From Turnera subulata (Eukaryota; Streptophyta; Magnoliopsida; Malpighiales; Passifloraceae), in NCBI GenBank assembly GCA_028386065.3, contig JAKUCV010007503.1, positions 1,645-65,644 on the forward strand: a stretch of 64,000 nt of DNA, given 5' to 3'. Below are positions 21,384 through 33,373 of the stretch, in pieces (positions within the stretch are counted from its first letter, which is position 1; every line of letters starts with the position of its first letter). Below the pieces are notes generated by a model. The model had not been told where the DNA came from, ran no database searches, and was given only the letters and a program-made list of their open reading frames with translations. A program made the translations under genes and the position numbers.

Positions 21384-24300
21384 ATGGGAGCCAGCCGCAA
21401 GCTTCAAGGGGAGATCGATCGCGTCCTCAAGAAAGTCCAGGAAGGCGTCGACGTCTTCGACAGCATCTGGAACAAGGCACCCTCTCCCTCTCTTTCTCCC
21501 TCCCTCCCTCCCTCGTCCTTACTTCTCCCTTCTCCGTCGTCGTTTTGCTTTCTTCACTTGACTGCCCTTCTTTTCTTTTGTTTTTCTAATTTTTATTTTT
21601 AAAATAAATTCAGGTTTACGACACCGACAATGCGAATCAGAAGGAGAAGTTCGAGGCTGACTTGAAGAAAGAGATCAAGAAGTTGCAGCGTTACCGCGAC
21701 CAAATCAAGACTTGGATTCAGTCCAGCGAAATCAAGGATAAGAAGGTCTTCCCCTTTTGTCTTCTTCTCTCTTGAGTGTGAAATGTTGTTCGTTAATGCA
21801 AAATGGTTCCGTTAGCTTTACTTTGGTGTTATTTTCCAAATTTCTTTGCTTTTGGGAGTGAGTGAGAATTAATTAGGTGAATCGTAGGATGATGACCTTC
21901 ACCTGTGCTCCCTCTTGACCTTGTCTTGTTTAAGAGTGCCAATCAATCAGCTATGTTGCAAAATAGTTATGTGCTAATTTTCCTAGCCGATTTCATTTCC
22001 TTTCTCCTGTATTACTTGAAGACTGTTATGTAAAAAAAAAGGAATTGGAGAAAGGTTATTCTGTCCCTGTTTTCAATCCTAAAATGGGCTGTTGATTTTG
22101 TTTTTAATTATTATCATCTTTTAAGTTGCACTTGCTTGTGCTATAATTTTGGCTAGTTTAGATTTAATGTTAATCGAAAGTTTTGTCAATTTTGTTAATT
22201 TTTATTCTCTAGAATTGCTTTTTTCATGTGTTTCCATTTTTTTGCTTCAATTTGAGTGTCAATGCCTTCTAATCTAATTTATAACAGCAGAGTTGTTTGT
22301 TTTTGTTTCTCTTTGGTGTTTCTGTGTTAGTATCAATGCTGACTGTGAAGTGGGCGGTTATTCATGTAGGTTAGTGCCTCGTATGAGCAGGCTCTGGTGG
22401 ATGCTCGGAAGCTTATAGAGAAGGAAATGGAGAGATTTAAAATCTGTGAGAAGGAAACCAAGACAAAAGCATTCTCTAAAGAAGGGCTTGGCCAGCAACC
22501 TAAAACTGTAAGGATTACTGTTGTGCTTGGTTTCAAGCAGGATCTCCATATGGTGATATTCAGATGCTAAATTCAGATTGAACTTTGGATCTTTTTTTCT
22601 TTTTACTATTTTAAGCTCATTCAATAGTTGGGAGGATGTATTTTGTTGATGCAGTAGGGATCTATATTGTGTCTCAAATCCAGTGAAAGCTGTACTCCAC
22701 TGCTTTCAGGGTTAATGTGAAGGGTCTTATATTCTTTTTTCCAAATTCCTTATTCGGATGGTATGGACAGCCAGTGGTTTTAACAGAATTCCTTCTCGTA
22801 ATCTTTTCCCGTTTTGATTAATCTTGCATATTACTAATTTGGTATTCCAGTGAAATCAATTAGTTTGTGCCAGAATGTAAAAGATGTTGACTTTTGCTTT
22901 GATGGAGTTTGTGGTTGTGATGATTTTTTTCGTTTCTCTTGTTAGGATCCGAAGGAGAAGGCCAAAGCAGAGACAAGGGACTGGTTGAACAACGTGGTAC
23001 GAAAATAAGCTTTTTGATTTGGTTTCATATCAGTATACCTGACTGTAGTAAGTAATATTAGTTCTATTAGTTTTCTCTTTTTCTTCCCCCTTTAGTTGGG
23101 AATACCCAGTCGCTCATTATGGGGCAGTTGATGGAATCTTACTCTCTGTTGTACTTCTTCTTGCTCAAATTTTTGTGCTTATCCTCAATGAAACGGAAAA
23201 GTCTTCATGCCTTTTGCATAGCAGTATGGTTGTCTACTGGATGATGACAGAAACGTCGCGTCTGTTGGCATTGAAGATAAAGATTTACCAATTCGCTGAC
23301 TTTCTTAGCTTCTTGCTCTCTAAGTGACTATCTGATTTTCAGTTTGGAAGAATGTTATGTAATGGCTAGAAATGTTCGGATCTTTTCGACATGATAGTTA
23401 TTATTTACATAATTAAGTTGGCATGGTTCATGTTTCATTTGGAGACTTGGATTCTAAATCAACTATTTTTGACATAACAGTTTTTTTTTTTTTATTTTTT
23501 CCCGGGAGTAGGTTGGGGAGCTAGAATCCCAGATTGATAGCTTTGAAGCTGAGATTGAGGGCTTGTCTGTTAAGAAAGGAAAAACAAGGCCACCTAGACT
23601 GGTATGACAGAAAGAGAAATACAATTCTGGAACTGGACATGTTAATTTTCTTTTCATTGATGTTTTTCTTCTGTAATTCTTCAGACGCATTTGGAGACAT
23701 CAATTACTCGGCACAAACTTCATATAAAGAAGTTGGAACTAATTTTGAGACTGTTGGATAATGATGAATTGAGTCCTGAGCAGGTCAATGATACTAAAGA
23801 CTTCTTGGATGACTATGTTGAACGTAATCAGGTTTGTGGTTAACTTATCTAACACCATAAATGTACCTTTGCGGGAGTTGTTTATTTAGGATCTAGATGA
23901 AATCCATGGTGTCTCACATACATGCAATTATTCACAAACGCAACATATATGTTTTCTTGTCTGCCACCACTATTCTTATTTGGCCTCCTTGTAGGAGGAC
24001 TTTGATGAATTCAGTGATGTTGATGAGCTTTACAACTCGTTGCCATTAGAGCATATGGAACTTGAAGATCTGGTTACTATTCCTGCTATTGGCAAGGTAA
24101 AATTTTGAACTTGCAGGCTAATTTCAGGATGTCTCTTACTGCATATAGGGAAAACAAGTTTGTCTATGTATTGTGATTTTGTTGATCTTCTTTTTGAGGT
24201 AGTTTTTCATTTGTTTCAATTGATTGCAACTGTATGATCTTTTTTTGCAGGGTGCCCCAGTTCATGGGTTAAAGAATTCTATGGCAGCCCCTGCCCCTCA

Positions 24301-27300
24301 AGTGCCTGTATGTATACTCATGTTTCAATCAGTTAATTTGTGCTCTATTTTATTTGGATTTGTTATGGATTTGGTTGTAGAACTTACGTGTTGAATTAAT
24401 AGATTTGGGTGCCGATCTTGCTTGTTTATTTTAGGTCCCCTATTATGTTATTGACAGTGTAGTGCTAAAGAATTCTTATGTAACATCATTTTAGTGTTGC
24501 AAAGTGTAAGTGTGGAATTGCATCTTTCCTTTTTTTTTTCCAGGCCACTGTCACTGCTACACATCAGCATGGTACCTCTGCACAAGAGCAACCTGATGAT
24601 ACGGCTTCCCAGGATAGTAACTCTGATGTTGTTGCAAGAACTCCTCCTGCCAAGAGTAGCATGATTGGTTCTGCAGCTGCCTCAGCACTGTCTGGGAATC
24701 ACATACCTTCTATTTCTGTGAGTGTTCCCTCTCATACATTGCCAGGTGTGTCAACTACTTCTGCTAGTCTCCCAGGTTCTTCTCCAGTTCGAGCAGTATT
24801 GGAAAATGCAAATGCTACTAATCCTTCATCTCCTGTGACTCTGGCAAATTCTGCAAAGGAGGAAGATGTAGCAAGCTTCCCTGGGCGTCGGCCTTCACCA
24901 TCTCTAGTGGATACTGGATTAACTAGGGGTCTTGGTAGAGGGCTTTCAGGCCAGCCCTCATCCAGTATTCCTCTGAATTCAGGTGCTGTTCAAAGCAATG
25001 GATCCCTCAGCCCTGTTCCTTTAACTTCTGATGTGGCAAAGAGAAATATATTAGGAGGTGATGATAGACTAGGAAGCAGCGGATTGGTGCAGCCTTTGGC
25101 TTCCCCATTAGGTAATCGCATGATCTTACCTCAGGCTGGCAAGTCCAACGATGGAACTAGCCTTGTTGATTCTGGTAATGTTGCTGAAGCTGGTACTATT
25201 GGTGGTAGAGCCTTTTCGCCTTCTTTGGTCTCCGGAATGCAATGGAGACCTGGGAGTTCCTTTCAAAATCAAAATGAACCGGTACATGTTTCTCCCCTTC
25301 TTATTTGCTAATGTTGCATTTGGAGGAACTTGAAACGTAGTTGTGAAAGTCCAAGCATGATGTGATTTTGCTCTGAGTTATAGCAGAAGGTCTCTGTCTT
25401 AGGCGTTCTTTGTTTAACATGTATCAGTTACATCCCTTTGTGCCCTGTTGTTTTTTTTGGGAAAAAAAAAATGCCGAAGGCTATTGGGAGTTGTAGCAGT
25501 TTGTCAATGCTTGGATTTTTAATGTTGTTAAAAGCACTTTTGACATGTAGATTCATTTCTCTGGAGTACCAGTTATAGATGTAATATCAAGATTTTTCCT
25601 AGTAAATAGATGATTTTTTCTTATTACAAGTCATAATTAAACTGCATATTGGTTAATGATCTAAAAGTATATGCTCACTGGGAAGCATCAATTAAAATGG
25701 TGGAAGGCTATATGTGCTCATCTGAAATTCTTTCTATGTGCATTTTCAGCTGTAGAGGCATAATGGGTTTGTAATAATTCCTTCCCAACAATGGTTGAAG
25801 AATTTTACACCTGGGCTAACTGATGCCGAAAAAAAAAAAATAGTTGAAAAACAGTATGATGCCAAAGTATTCGATAAATTGAGGAAAAGTGGATGGATGA
25901 ATGTCATCTTTGTAAAGTCTGGTGGCTTAATGCCAGTTTCTGAATTGCGTGCTTATTTGCATGTACTGTTACTGATGACATCTGTGATATGGTATGTCCA
26001 TGTCAGGTGTTTAGAAATTTAGTCAGTCAATGTGCCTGTAAAATGTCAACCAAAAAAACAAAACCCCCAGTTATGGCATCACTTAGCTGAGAATATTGAT
26101 TCTAAATAAGAGGGAGCAATTATGTTCCTCCTGGAATTAATCATATCTCTGCTCCAGGGACAATTTCGTGCCAGAACTGAAATAACACCTGACCAGAGGG
26201 AGAAATTTTTGCAACGGCTTCAGCAAGTCCAGCAACAGGGTCATGGTACTTTTGGAATGCCGCCTCTTTCTGGTGCAAATCATAAACAGTTCTCTACCCA
26301 ACAAAACCCGCTTTTGCAGCAGGTGCTTTCTTCTTCTTCTTCTTCTTCTTCTTCGTGATTTTGGTTCCTTTGCTTCCCAAACAAATATTGGCAAATTTTG
26401 GGCTTCTCTTTGATGCTGTTTTGATAGTAATTTGTAGTTTAATTTCGATCCATTGTGCTAAGTCCTGCAAATTGCAACAAGTGTCGTTTGTTTGTTCGTA
26501 TAGAGTTAGGAGTTTTTCCAAGTAGTTGCCATGATGTGACACCCTTCTATGGTTTTAGTCACAAGTCAACCACCTCTGTTGCAGTCTTGCTTTGCTATAT
26601 GTTATTTTTGCATTGTGACACCCTTCTATGGTTTTGGTCACAAGTCAACCACCTCTGTTGAAGTCTTGCTTTGCTATATGTTATTTTTGCATTGTGTTTT
26701 AAGAATACAAACTCCAAAAGTGATTTTCAATTGGAACCCTTCATTTTTAACCAGTTTTCCATATTATGATTGCTTAAAGTAATTTGTCCTTTTTTTCTCA
26801 TTTGCATACGGAGAGCAAGGTTTTATGTTAGTGTCATGAGTTTGAATTTTCACGGCGATAATAACACATGCCATTTTATAACTGTTGCAGTTCAATTCTC
26901 AAAGTTCATCAGTCTCTCAAGGTAGTCTCGGGCTTGGAGTTCAGGGTCTTAATACTGTTACATCTGCTGCCTTACAGCTGCCTAATTTGATACATCAGCA
27001 ATCCAGCCAACAAGTTATGATGTCAAGTGGAGGAAAAGATGCTGGTACTCTTTAATTTGTTGATTGTAGTTTACACTAGCATGAAATATGCTTTACATAT
27101 GAGTGAGTCTTGCAGATGGCTACCAGAAAGCTGAGGAGCAGCAACAATCGCAGAATTTGCCTGATGATTCAGCTCTGGAAAATGCTCCAACATCTGTGCT
27201 GGGAAACAGTCTTGTAAACGAGGATGAATTGAAAGTTTCATATGCAACAGATGCTCCTGTATGTTGCCTAACTCTTCAAGCTTCTTTGTCTACTATATTT

Positions 27301-29309
27301 TTTCTTTCTCAAGTCTATATGTTATAAAAGCTTCCTGCCGTAGGGTTACACTTTAATTTTTGGAACTTGCTGGGTCTAGCAAAGCAAAAAGCAACAGTGG
27401 GAGTAGCTCTCCCCTGAACTTAAAGTGCCAGTGCATGGATTTGGCTGATGGGCTTATTTATCCCTTGATTCCATTGTTTCTGTCCTAAGATTGAATGGGA
27501 TGAAGCCGATCTTGTTTGGGATGGGGGACTGAAACAACACTTCCAGCCCATGGGGCTTTGTCTGATGGTGGTTGGTAATACTTGCAATTATGGAACAATG
27601 GAACATGGCAGGCATTTATTTCATCCTTTGTTAGCCTTGTCTCAGAGTTAATTGTGGTAGGTATGAGGGTTATGAGATTGCTTACCTAGGAAGTGATAGG
27701 GTCATGGTCCTTGCAAAAAATCAGATCAGCTGTGATCACTGTTTCTTATCAGTTTGTCTTTTGAGTTGGGACTCAGGTCTAGCCTCGCAAAAGTGTTACG
27801 GTGATTAGTTTGTCTAATTTGATGTACTAATTTCTCCGTCTGCTGTTGCTGATTCGTATTTGCTTCCCTCTGATTTATGTTCTGAAATGATGTGTTTATT
27901 CCTGTGATTTATCCTACACATTTTTTTGCCAATAATTATATGGCCTCTCCTGATAAACGTATCAGTCAACTCATGGGATTTTCTTTCCATGAAGGCACAT
28001 TATTACCTTTTGGAAATTTCATGTCAGTTATTGTCTGTTAAGACCTCATTTTTTCTGCTGTATAGTACTTATTGTCTTTGAAAACATTTTAACTTTTAAG
28101 GAGCTCTGTGCTGCAGACCGGAGCTTCTTCCTCCTTGACTGAGCCTGTCCAAGTTTCTAGAGATATTGACCTCTCTCCTGGCCAACCCATACAATTGAAT
28201 CAACCTTCGAGCAGCCTTGGTGTTATTGGTCGTAGAAGTGTTTCAGACCTTGGTGCCATTGGTGATAATCTCAGTGGCTCTGCTGTGAGTTCTGGAATAG
28301 TACATGATCAAATTTACAATTTGCAGATGCTCGAGGCTGCATATCACAGGCTTCCTCAACCCAAAGACTCAGAACGTGCAAGGAGCTATGTTCCTGTATG
28401 TCACAGGCTTACTCATCTTCTTTTCTAAAGACATTGAAATGTTATGAAATGTAGGCTATATTCTAGTTATGACCACTTGTATTTACAGAGGCACCCGGCA
28501 GCTACGCCAGCTAGCTTTCCCCAAGTTCAGGCGCCCATTGTCAATAATCCTTTATTCTGGGAACGACTCGGCATGAATAATCATGGCACTGACACCTTGT
28601 TTTTTGCCTTCTATTATCAACAGGTGACGGCATCCTTTGTTTTTGCATTATTCTGCAATTTTGCTTTCTATACTATTGCTATGCACTTGTTTTTTTTTTT
28701 CCTTTGCTGTTGTTTTATGGTTAATAGGCTATTATTTAAATTTGAATTTCTTTTGCAGAACACCTACCAGCAATATATGGCTGCAAAAGAGTTGAAGAAG
28801 CAGTCTTGGAGATATCACAGAAAATACAGTACCTGGTTTCAACGGCACGAGGAGCCAAAAGTTGCCACTGACGAATATGAACAAGGAACATATGTGTACT
28901 TCGATTTTCATGTTGCTTCTGATGACAGCAAACTTGGATGGTGTGTTGCTAATTTATCACTTTTTTGTCGAAAGGTCCTTTTTTTTTTTTGTGGGGATTC
29001 AATTAGGGATAGACATTGCAGAATTGCCTCGTTGCTTAATATTTTTAATTGTGTGGTTTGCTTCACTTGGCCGGGATGAGTACTATTTTGTCTCTTATAT
29101 TTCCACTCCTCTCGCATGTGTATGGTTTGGGACATGGGGATAACTTACTTTTCTCTTGACAAATAGTTGGCTGGATGAGTTTCTTATTATTTTTGTATTT
29201 TTGCAGCATGACTTTTCACATTTCTTTTGTTTCTGTTCTGTTCAGGTGTCAACGAATCAAGACTGAGTTCACTTTTGAGTACAACTATCTTGAAGATGAA
29301 CTGGTTTAG
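21384..29309 (+). CDS. NOT3: CCR4-NOT transcription complex subunit 3 (NOT3)
   Basis: This is a scaffold subunit of the CCR4-NOT complex, which deadenylates mRNA and represses transcription and translation. I derive 16 coding exons: 21384-21476, 21614-21745, 22370-22507, 22946-22996, 23512-23601, 23685-23831, 23995-24096, 24251-24307, 24544-25281, 26158-26322, 26891-27044, 27116-27258, 28117-28395, 28489-28623, 28759-28940, 29246-29309. They sum to 2670 bases, 889 residues, with no stop. Residues 1-240 form the Not3 N-terminal coiled-coil domain (starts [19 protein letters not shown]). The middle is low-complexity, rich in Ser, Pro and Gln (exon 9 alone gives 246 residues). Residues ~764-889 are the NOT2/3/5 box ([27 protein letters not shown]). 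The start ATG opens the conserved N-terminus. All splice sites are GT-AG except intron 1, which must use GC-AG to keep the conserved WNK|VYDTDN join. The gene looks functional. Confidence 0.94.
21477..21613 (+). other. NOT3 intron 1 with GC donor
   Basis: Exon 1 ends ...TGGAACAAG and the next bases are GCACCC. The acceptor is TTCAG before GTTTACGAC. Joining gives the residues conserved in NOT3 proteins. The nearest GT downstream would add a Ser/Pro-rich stretch encoded by a CT-rich repeat (21480-21520). The intron begins with that pyrimidine tract. Confidence 0.7.
26329..26355 (+). repeat. (CTT)n microsatellite in NOT3 intron 10
   Basis: About nine CTT/TCT units follow the donor site of exon 10 by six bases. 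Confidence 0.85.
26535..26692 (+). repeat. Two-copy 79-bp tandem duplication in NOT3 intron 10
   Basis: TGTGACACCCTTCTATGG starts at 26535 and again at 26614. The two copies differ at about two positions, so the duplication is recent. Confidence 0.85.
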
Positions 29310-30841
29310 TAGCTGGTGCAGTACGACACATATTGAATCACGGTTTGTACTGTACCAAGAATAGTTCAATAGAATGATTGTCATTGTTGTATAATTTGCA
29401 ATTTAACCAATTAATCCTTTTAAGTTTCAGATTTACCATAGCAAAGAAATAATATTTCATCTATATGCGGAGTTCTCGCCCGAACTAGCTGGAAAACTTG
29501 ACCTCTACTTCTCGGAATTAGTTTCTTAATTGTTTGCAATTAATTTCAACCATTGCCATTACTATCTATCTATATGAAAGTTCTACCTTACTGTGCAGAC
29601 AATCATTTTATAGTAATTTACCTTTGAGATTAGCTCTATATGTTATGTTGGCAGTATATGCACAAGTATCTGTACCGCATGATGTCTACGTTTTAGCCTG
29701 GCGCTGCTTCAGTGTTGAAATTACCATAGATTGAAGAGAGGTGATGATTTCATAGTAAAATAGAAAAAAGGAAAAACGAAGAGGTGATGATGTGGTTTAG
29801 CAAAAATTTTACAACCATTAGAGAAGCAATCACCATTTGCATTTATGGAAAAAAAAAAAAATAAATAACGCATATGTTCCTAATTTGATTCTTTCTATTA
29901 AAAATTATGTATTACTGTATAAATTAAAGGTGGAAATATAATTAACATTACTAATTAACAATTCTTAGAATTTCAAATCGACAAATATGATGAAAGTGGT
30001 ATTTTAACAGATGAATATTTTGTGAATATAATATTAAAATCAAAGCCTTCGTTTCCCAGCCCCCGTGCACGTGGAACATTCATCTCCCCACGGCCACCGC
30101 CACCTCAACAGTGGAGTGAGACTGAGAGGTCATCGTCCATCAAAGATGAGCACGAATACCCCATGACGTGCTTTTATTTTTATTTTTTTTAAAGAGGATC
30201 TGTCTGTCGCTGGTTGCAGATGGCTTTTCTTTTCCTCTTTAACCAAAAAGTTCAGAAGCAGGTTAGCTAGCAGTACCAAAATAGATTCTTAACAATTTTT
30301 TTAACCCCCGAAAATGGATCTTTTTTTTTGTGTTTTGGGTACATGACCTCTCCCTGGTGGGTAGGCGTAGCTTGCTTCTTATTTGTCATGCACCAATGTC
30401 CCAAAGAATGTACTACATTTAAGTGATTTTAATACAGCGTAGCAATTAGAGTTTGTCACGTGACATTAATTCATATTGCGTATCCACCAGCGTCTTCAAT
30501 AAAAATTATATATGTAAAAAAAAACAAGATGGGCAGAATATCTTGGCACTTTGCTTCACTGTGAATGCTATTAGTCGTCACCAACAATATTAAACCTTCT
30601 TTTAATCATTAAGATCTGTGTGGTAAGTGGGGTTCTGACATGAGGAAGATGCCTTGCTCAACATTTACCACCAATGCTAGTCCAATCAATACCAAGTTTA
30701 ATACCCCAGAATAGATACCTAAACTTTTTTTGGCGTGGGTTTTTTTACACGAGAAAAAAAAAAAAAAAAGAACAAAAAACCCCAGGAGAAAAATTAGTGC
30801 ACTGGTCATGGTCTGTTTGTAGAAGCGGAACACCAAAACGC
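29310..30841. other. NOT3 3' region and intergenic DNA
   Basis: The first few hundred bases are the probable NOT3 3' UTR; an AATAGAATG signal-like run lies at 29370. The rest is AT-rich with several A/T homopolymers (29849, 30184, 30750). I see no gene here. Confidence 0.5.
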
Positions 30842-30914
30842 GGGGTTGTAGCTCAAATGGTAGAGCGCTCGCTTCGCATGCGAGAGGCACGGGGTTCGAT
30901 TCCCCGCAGCTCCA
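30842..30914 (+). tRNA. tRNA-Ala (anticodon CGC)
   Basis: The 73-nt sequence folds as a cloverleaf: acceptor GGGGTTG with CAGCTCC, D arm GCTC/GAGC, anticodon stem CTCGC/GCGAG with loop TTCGCAT, T arm CGGGG/CCCCG with loop TTCGATT, and discriminator A. The anticodon CGC reads GCG (Ala). A box (TAGCTCAAATGG) and B box (GGTTCGATTCC) for Pol III are intact. A TTTT terminator follows at about 30925. No intron is present, and the 3' CCA is not encoded, as is normal for nuclear plant tRNA genes. Confidence 0.97.
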
Positions 30915-33373
30915 TTTCAAAACTTAGTTTTGACTTTTTACGTTAGCATGAAACTGTTTCTGAGAAATGCATTTTAATATTTACATAAAATTTTTCACGG
31001 ACGTGAGAGCCCGTGCTGACTTGGAGTAGACAAGCAATAAGCGTCATGCGATGTCTCAACTTTCTCATAAAAAGACTCTCTCATCAACAACAATGGGAAA
31101 CTTGCCAAATTGGTTAGCTGTCTTCAAATATACATCATCCAAAATACATTTTTGAAAGAAGTGTAATAATAATCAAATCAAAATAATTTATGTCTATATT
31201 TTATTTGAACGGGCAAAAACCAAAGAACTTATGTATATACATATATATTTTATTTTTAATTTTTTTGTATGAACGCGGCAAAAATCAAAGAACATAACGT
31301 AATACTTAAAGAGTCAAAACCATTAAAATATGCAGCATCGCAGGCTCCAGTTTTTCAAAGTGGGAGTAAGTCTATTTTACTAGTATGTATTTTCCAATAC
31401 CCAATAATAAGTACCCAGCCATGGGATCTGATGTTACTGTCGGTGACCGACCACACCTGCAAGTTGGAAAGTGGGGGAAGGGAAGGATACCTAAATTAAA
31501 GTGTTGAAAATGCCAAAATATGGGGCATCAACACAGCAGTAAAATGAGGATGGAGGAGAAGGATATGAATATGATAGTTCAGAATGTGATAGCATTGGCC
31601 ATTGTGCTTTGCATTGCTAATTGCAACGTGGCCTGTCACAAGGAATTCATCAAGTGGGAGCCACCCCATTGCCACGTGTATAATCACCCTCCTTTTTATG
31701 TTCTAAAACTCAATAAAAAAAAAACTAGAGATTAAGCAAAGTGATATGATGGGCCAAAAAATGAACAATAAACAGAAGTTTTTTTTTTTTTTTTTGTCGA
31801 TACAATAAACAGAAGTAGAGAAGAAGAAGAAGATAACAAGCATGTTTATCTTAGCTTTTTCATTGATTACTTACAGAATCAGAAAGGAAGAATCTACTTC
31901 ATCCTAAGATTAAAGTAATGCATCCTTTTCCACCTTTATTAGTATGAGTCATGAATAGACACAGAAATCAACACAGAATAAGATGTCAATGCTTATATTA
32001 TCAACCATTTGAACTCTCCAGCATTTTCACTTTAACAACCACCTAAATTTCAAATATGAACCAATACATTGCACTTGACATTTTAAAAAAAAAATATAGT
32101 AAAAAAAGATAAAAATGTAAGCAGTTGCAAGTGATCACATATAGTTACGGCATCAACCATTTTAACTCTCCATCCTTTTCACTCTAACAACCTAAATTTC
32201 AAATATTAACCAACACATCGCACTTGACATTTTACAATAATCACCAAAATCCAGAATGTTGTCTGCCCCAAGAAACAGAAAGGGAAAAAATAAAAAATAA
32301 AAATAAAAATCACACGTTAGCAATTTCAAGCCTAAAACCCTTTTCCATGGACTTCCCAAATCTAGCCGTTGGAAGAAGCTGCGGACAATCTCAAAAGAGA
32401 CAAAACCCACCATCCAAGCAAATTTGGTTCCCTTCTTCCGCACTTATGTGTTCTGTTCTGTCTTAATCTTATTGGGTATTTGTCTAAGCCAGGTTTCAGT
32501 TACACTTTTTGCCACTGTCAAAATCCCACCCCCTTCCTTTGTGGCCTTTTTATATTTTTTTCTCGATTCAAATCCTATTATTATTTTATGCCAATCTTTC
32601 CATCCTTTTAATGAACCCCACATTTAAACACACACACGGTTTCCCCTTCTCGTTGAACCTTCCTTCCCCTGTTTTCCCTTTTTCAAAGAAACGGATATGC
32701 ATTGAAATCAAAATCCCTTATTTTCCTGATTTAAAAGCATCGACCTTTACACTCTAATGCATTCGAGTTCATGTTTGATCCAAAACCCTTGTCAGGAAGC
32801 CAGTCATTCCACTAATTTTGGGGTTCATTTTCATTAACAACCCATAAAGGTTTCAACTTTCTCTGTTCTTCTCTTTATTCCCGATTCCTCTGTTTTTCTT
32901 TTCCCCCTCTCTTTGATTCTCTGCAACAAAAAGAGTCCTTTTTTCCTTGATCCTTACTCCTTTTTTTTTTTTTGTTTTCTTTAATCTGCTCTATTCTCTG
33001 CTTTCTACACTTTTGTTAATACTTTTTATTTTGTTTAATATATATTCCTTGGGTTGGGTTGATTTTGTTCTCTTTCTTTCTATCCCTCTCAAAACACAGA
33101 ATCACGATCTCCAATGGAAAAAGAAAATCTCAAATTTGTGGCACTAAATCGCTAGTTTGTCGCTGCTTTCTGGTGCCCGCTTATCCATAAACCGTTGTTT
33201 TTCCCTCTCTTGCTTTCAGTTAAAACAACACCCGCAACAAAGAAAAAAAAAAAAAAACAGAGTTCAGTTATAACAACAGCATTAAATAGACCACTATTGA
33301 CGCGCACTTACTTCTCTCTGCCAATCAATACCACCACCCCCTCTTTCTTTCCACATTGAATCCACCGCCAGTG
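30915..33373. other. Intergenic region and glucanase promoter/5' leader
   Basis: This is AT-rich sequence without a supported gene. It holds a two-copy direct repeat of ~85 bp at 31999-32086 and 32152-32235. From ~32840 it becomes strongly pyrimidine-rich (TTCTTCTCTTTATTCCC and similar), as in many plant 5' leaders. An A-run lies at 33241-33257. A 71-codon frame at 31520-31735 has a hydrophobic N-terminal half but no relative I recognise. Confidence 0.45.
31999..32235. repeat. Direct repeat, two copies 153 bp apart
   Basis: ATCAACCATTTGAACTCTCC at 31999 recurs with few changes at 32152. Both copies continue through CCTAAATTTCAAATAT to GCACTTGACATTTTA. They lie 1.1-1.4 kb upstream of the glucanase start. 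Confidence 0.8.

Noticed and set aside
25795..26022. 75-codon frame inside NOT3 intron 9
   Set aside because: It lies fully within an intron bounded by good splice sites, the conserved protein continues without it, and I recognise no domain.
31520..31735. 71-codon frame with a hydrophobic segment that could be a secreted peptide
   Set aside because: No recognised family, no clear promoter, and a length expected by chance in AT-rich DNA.
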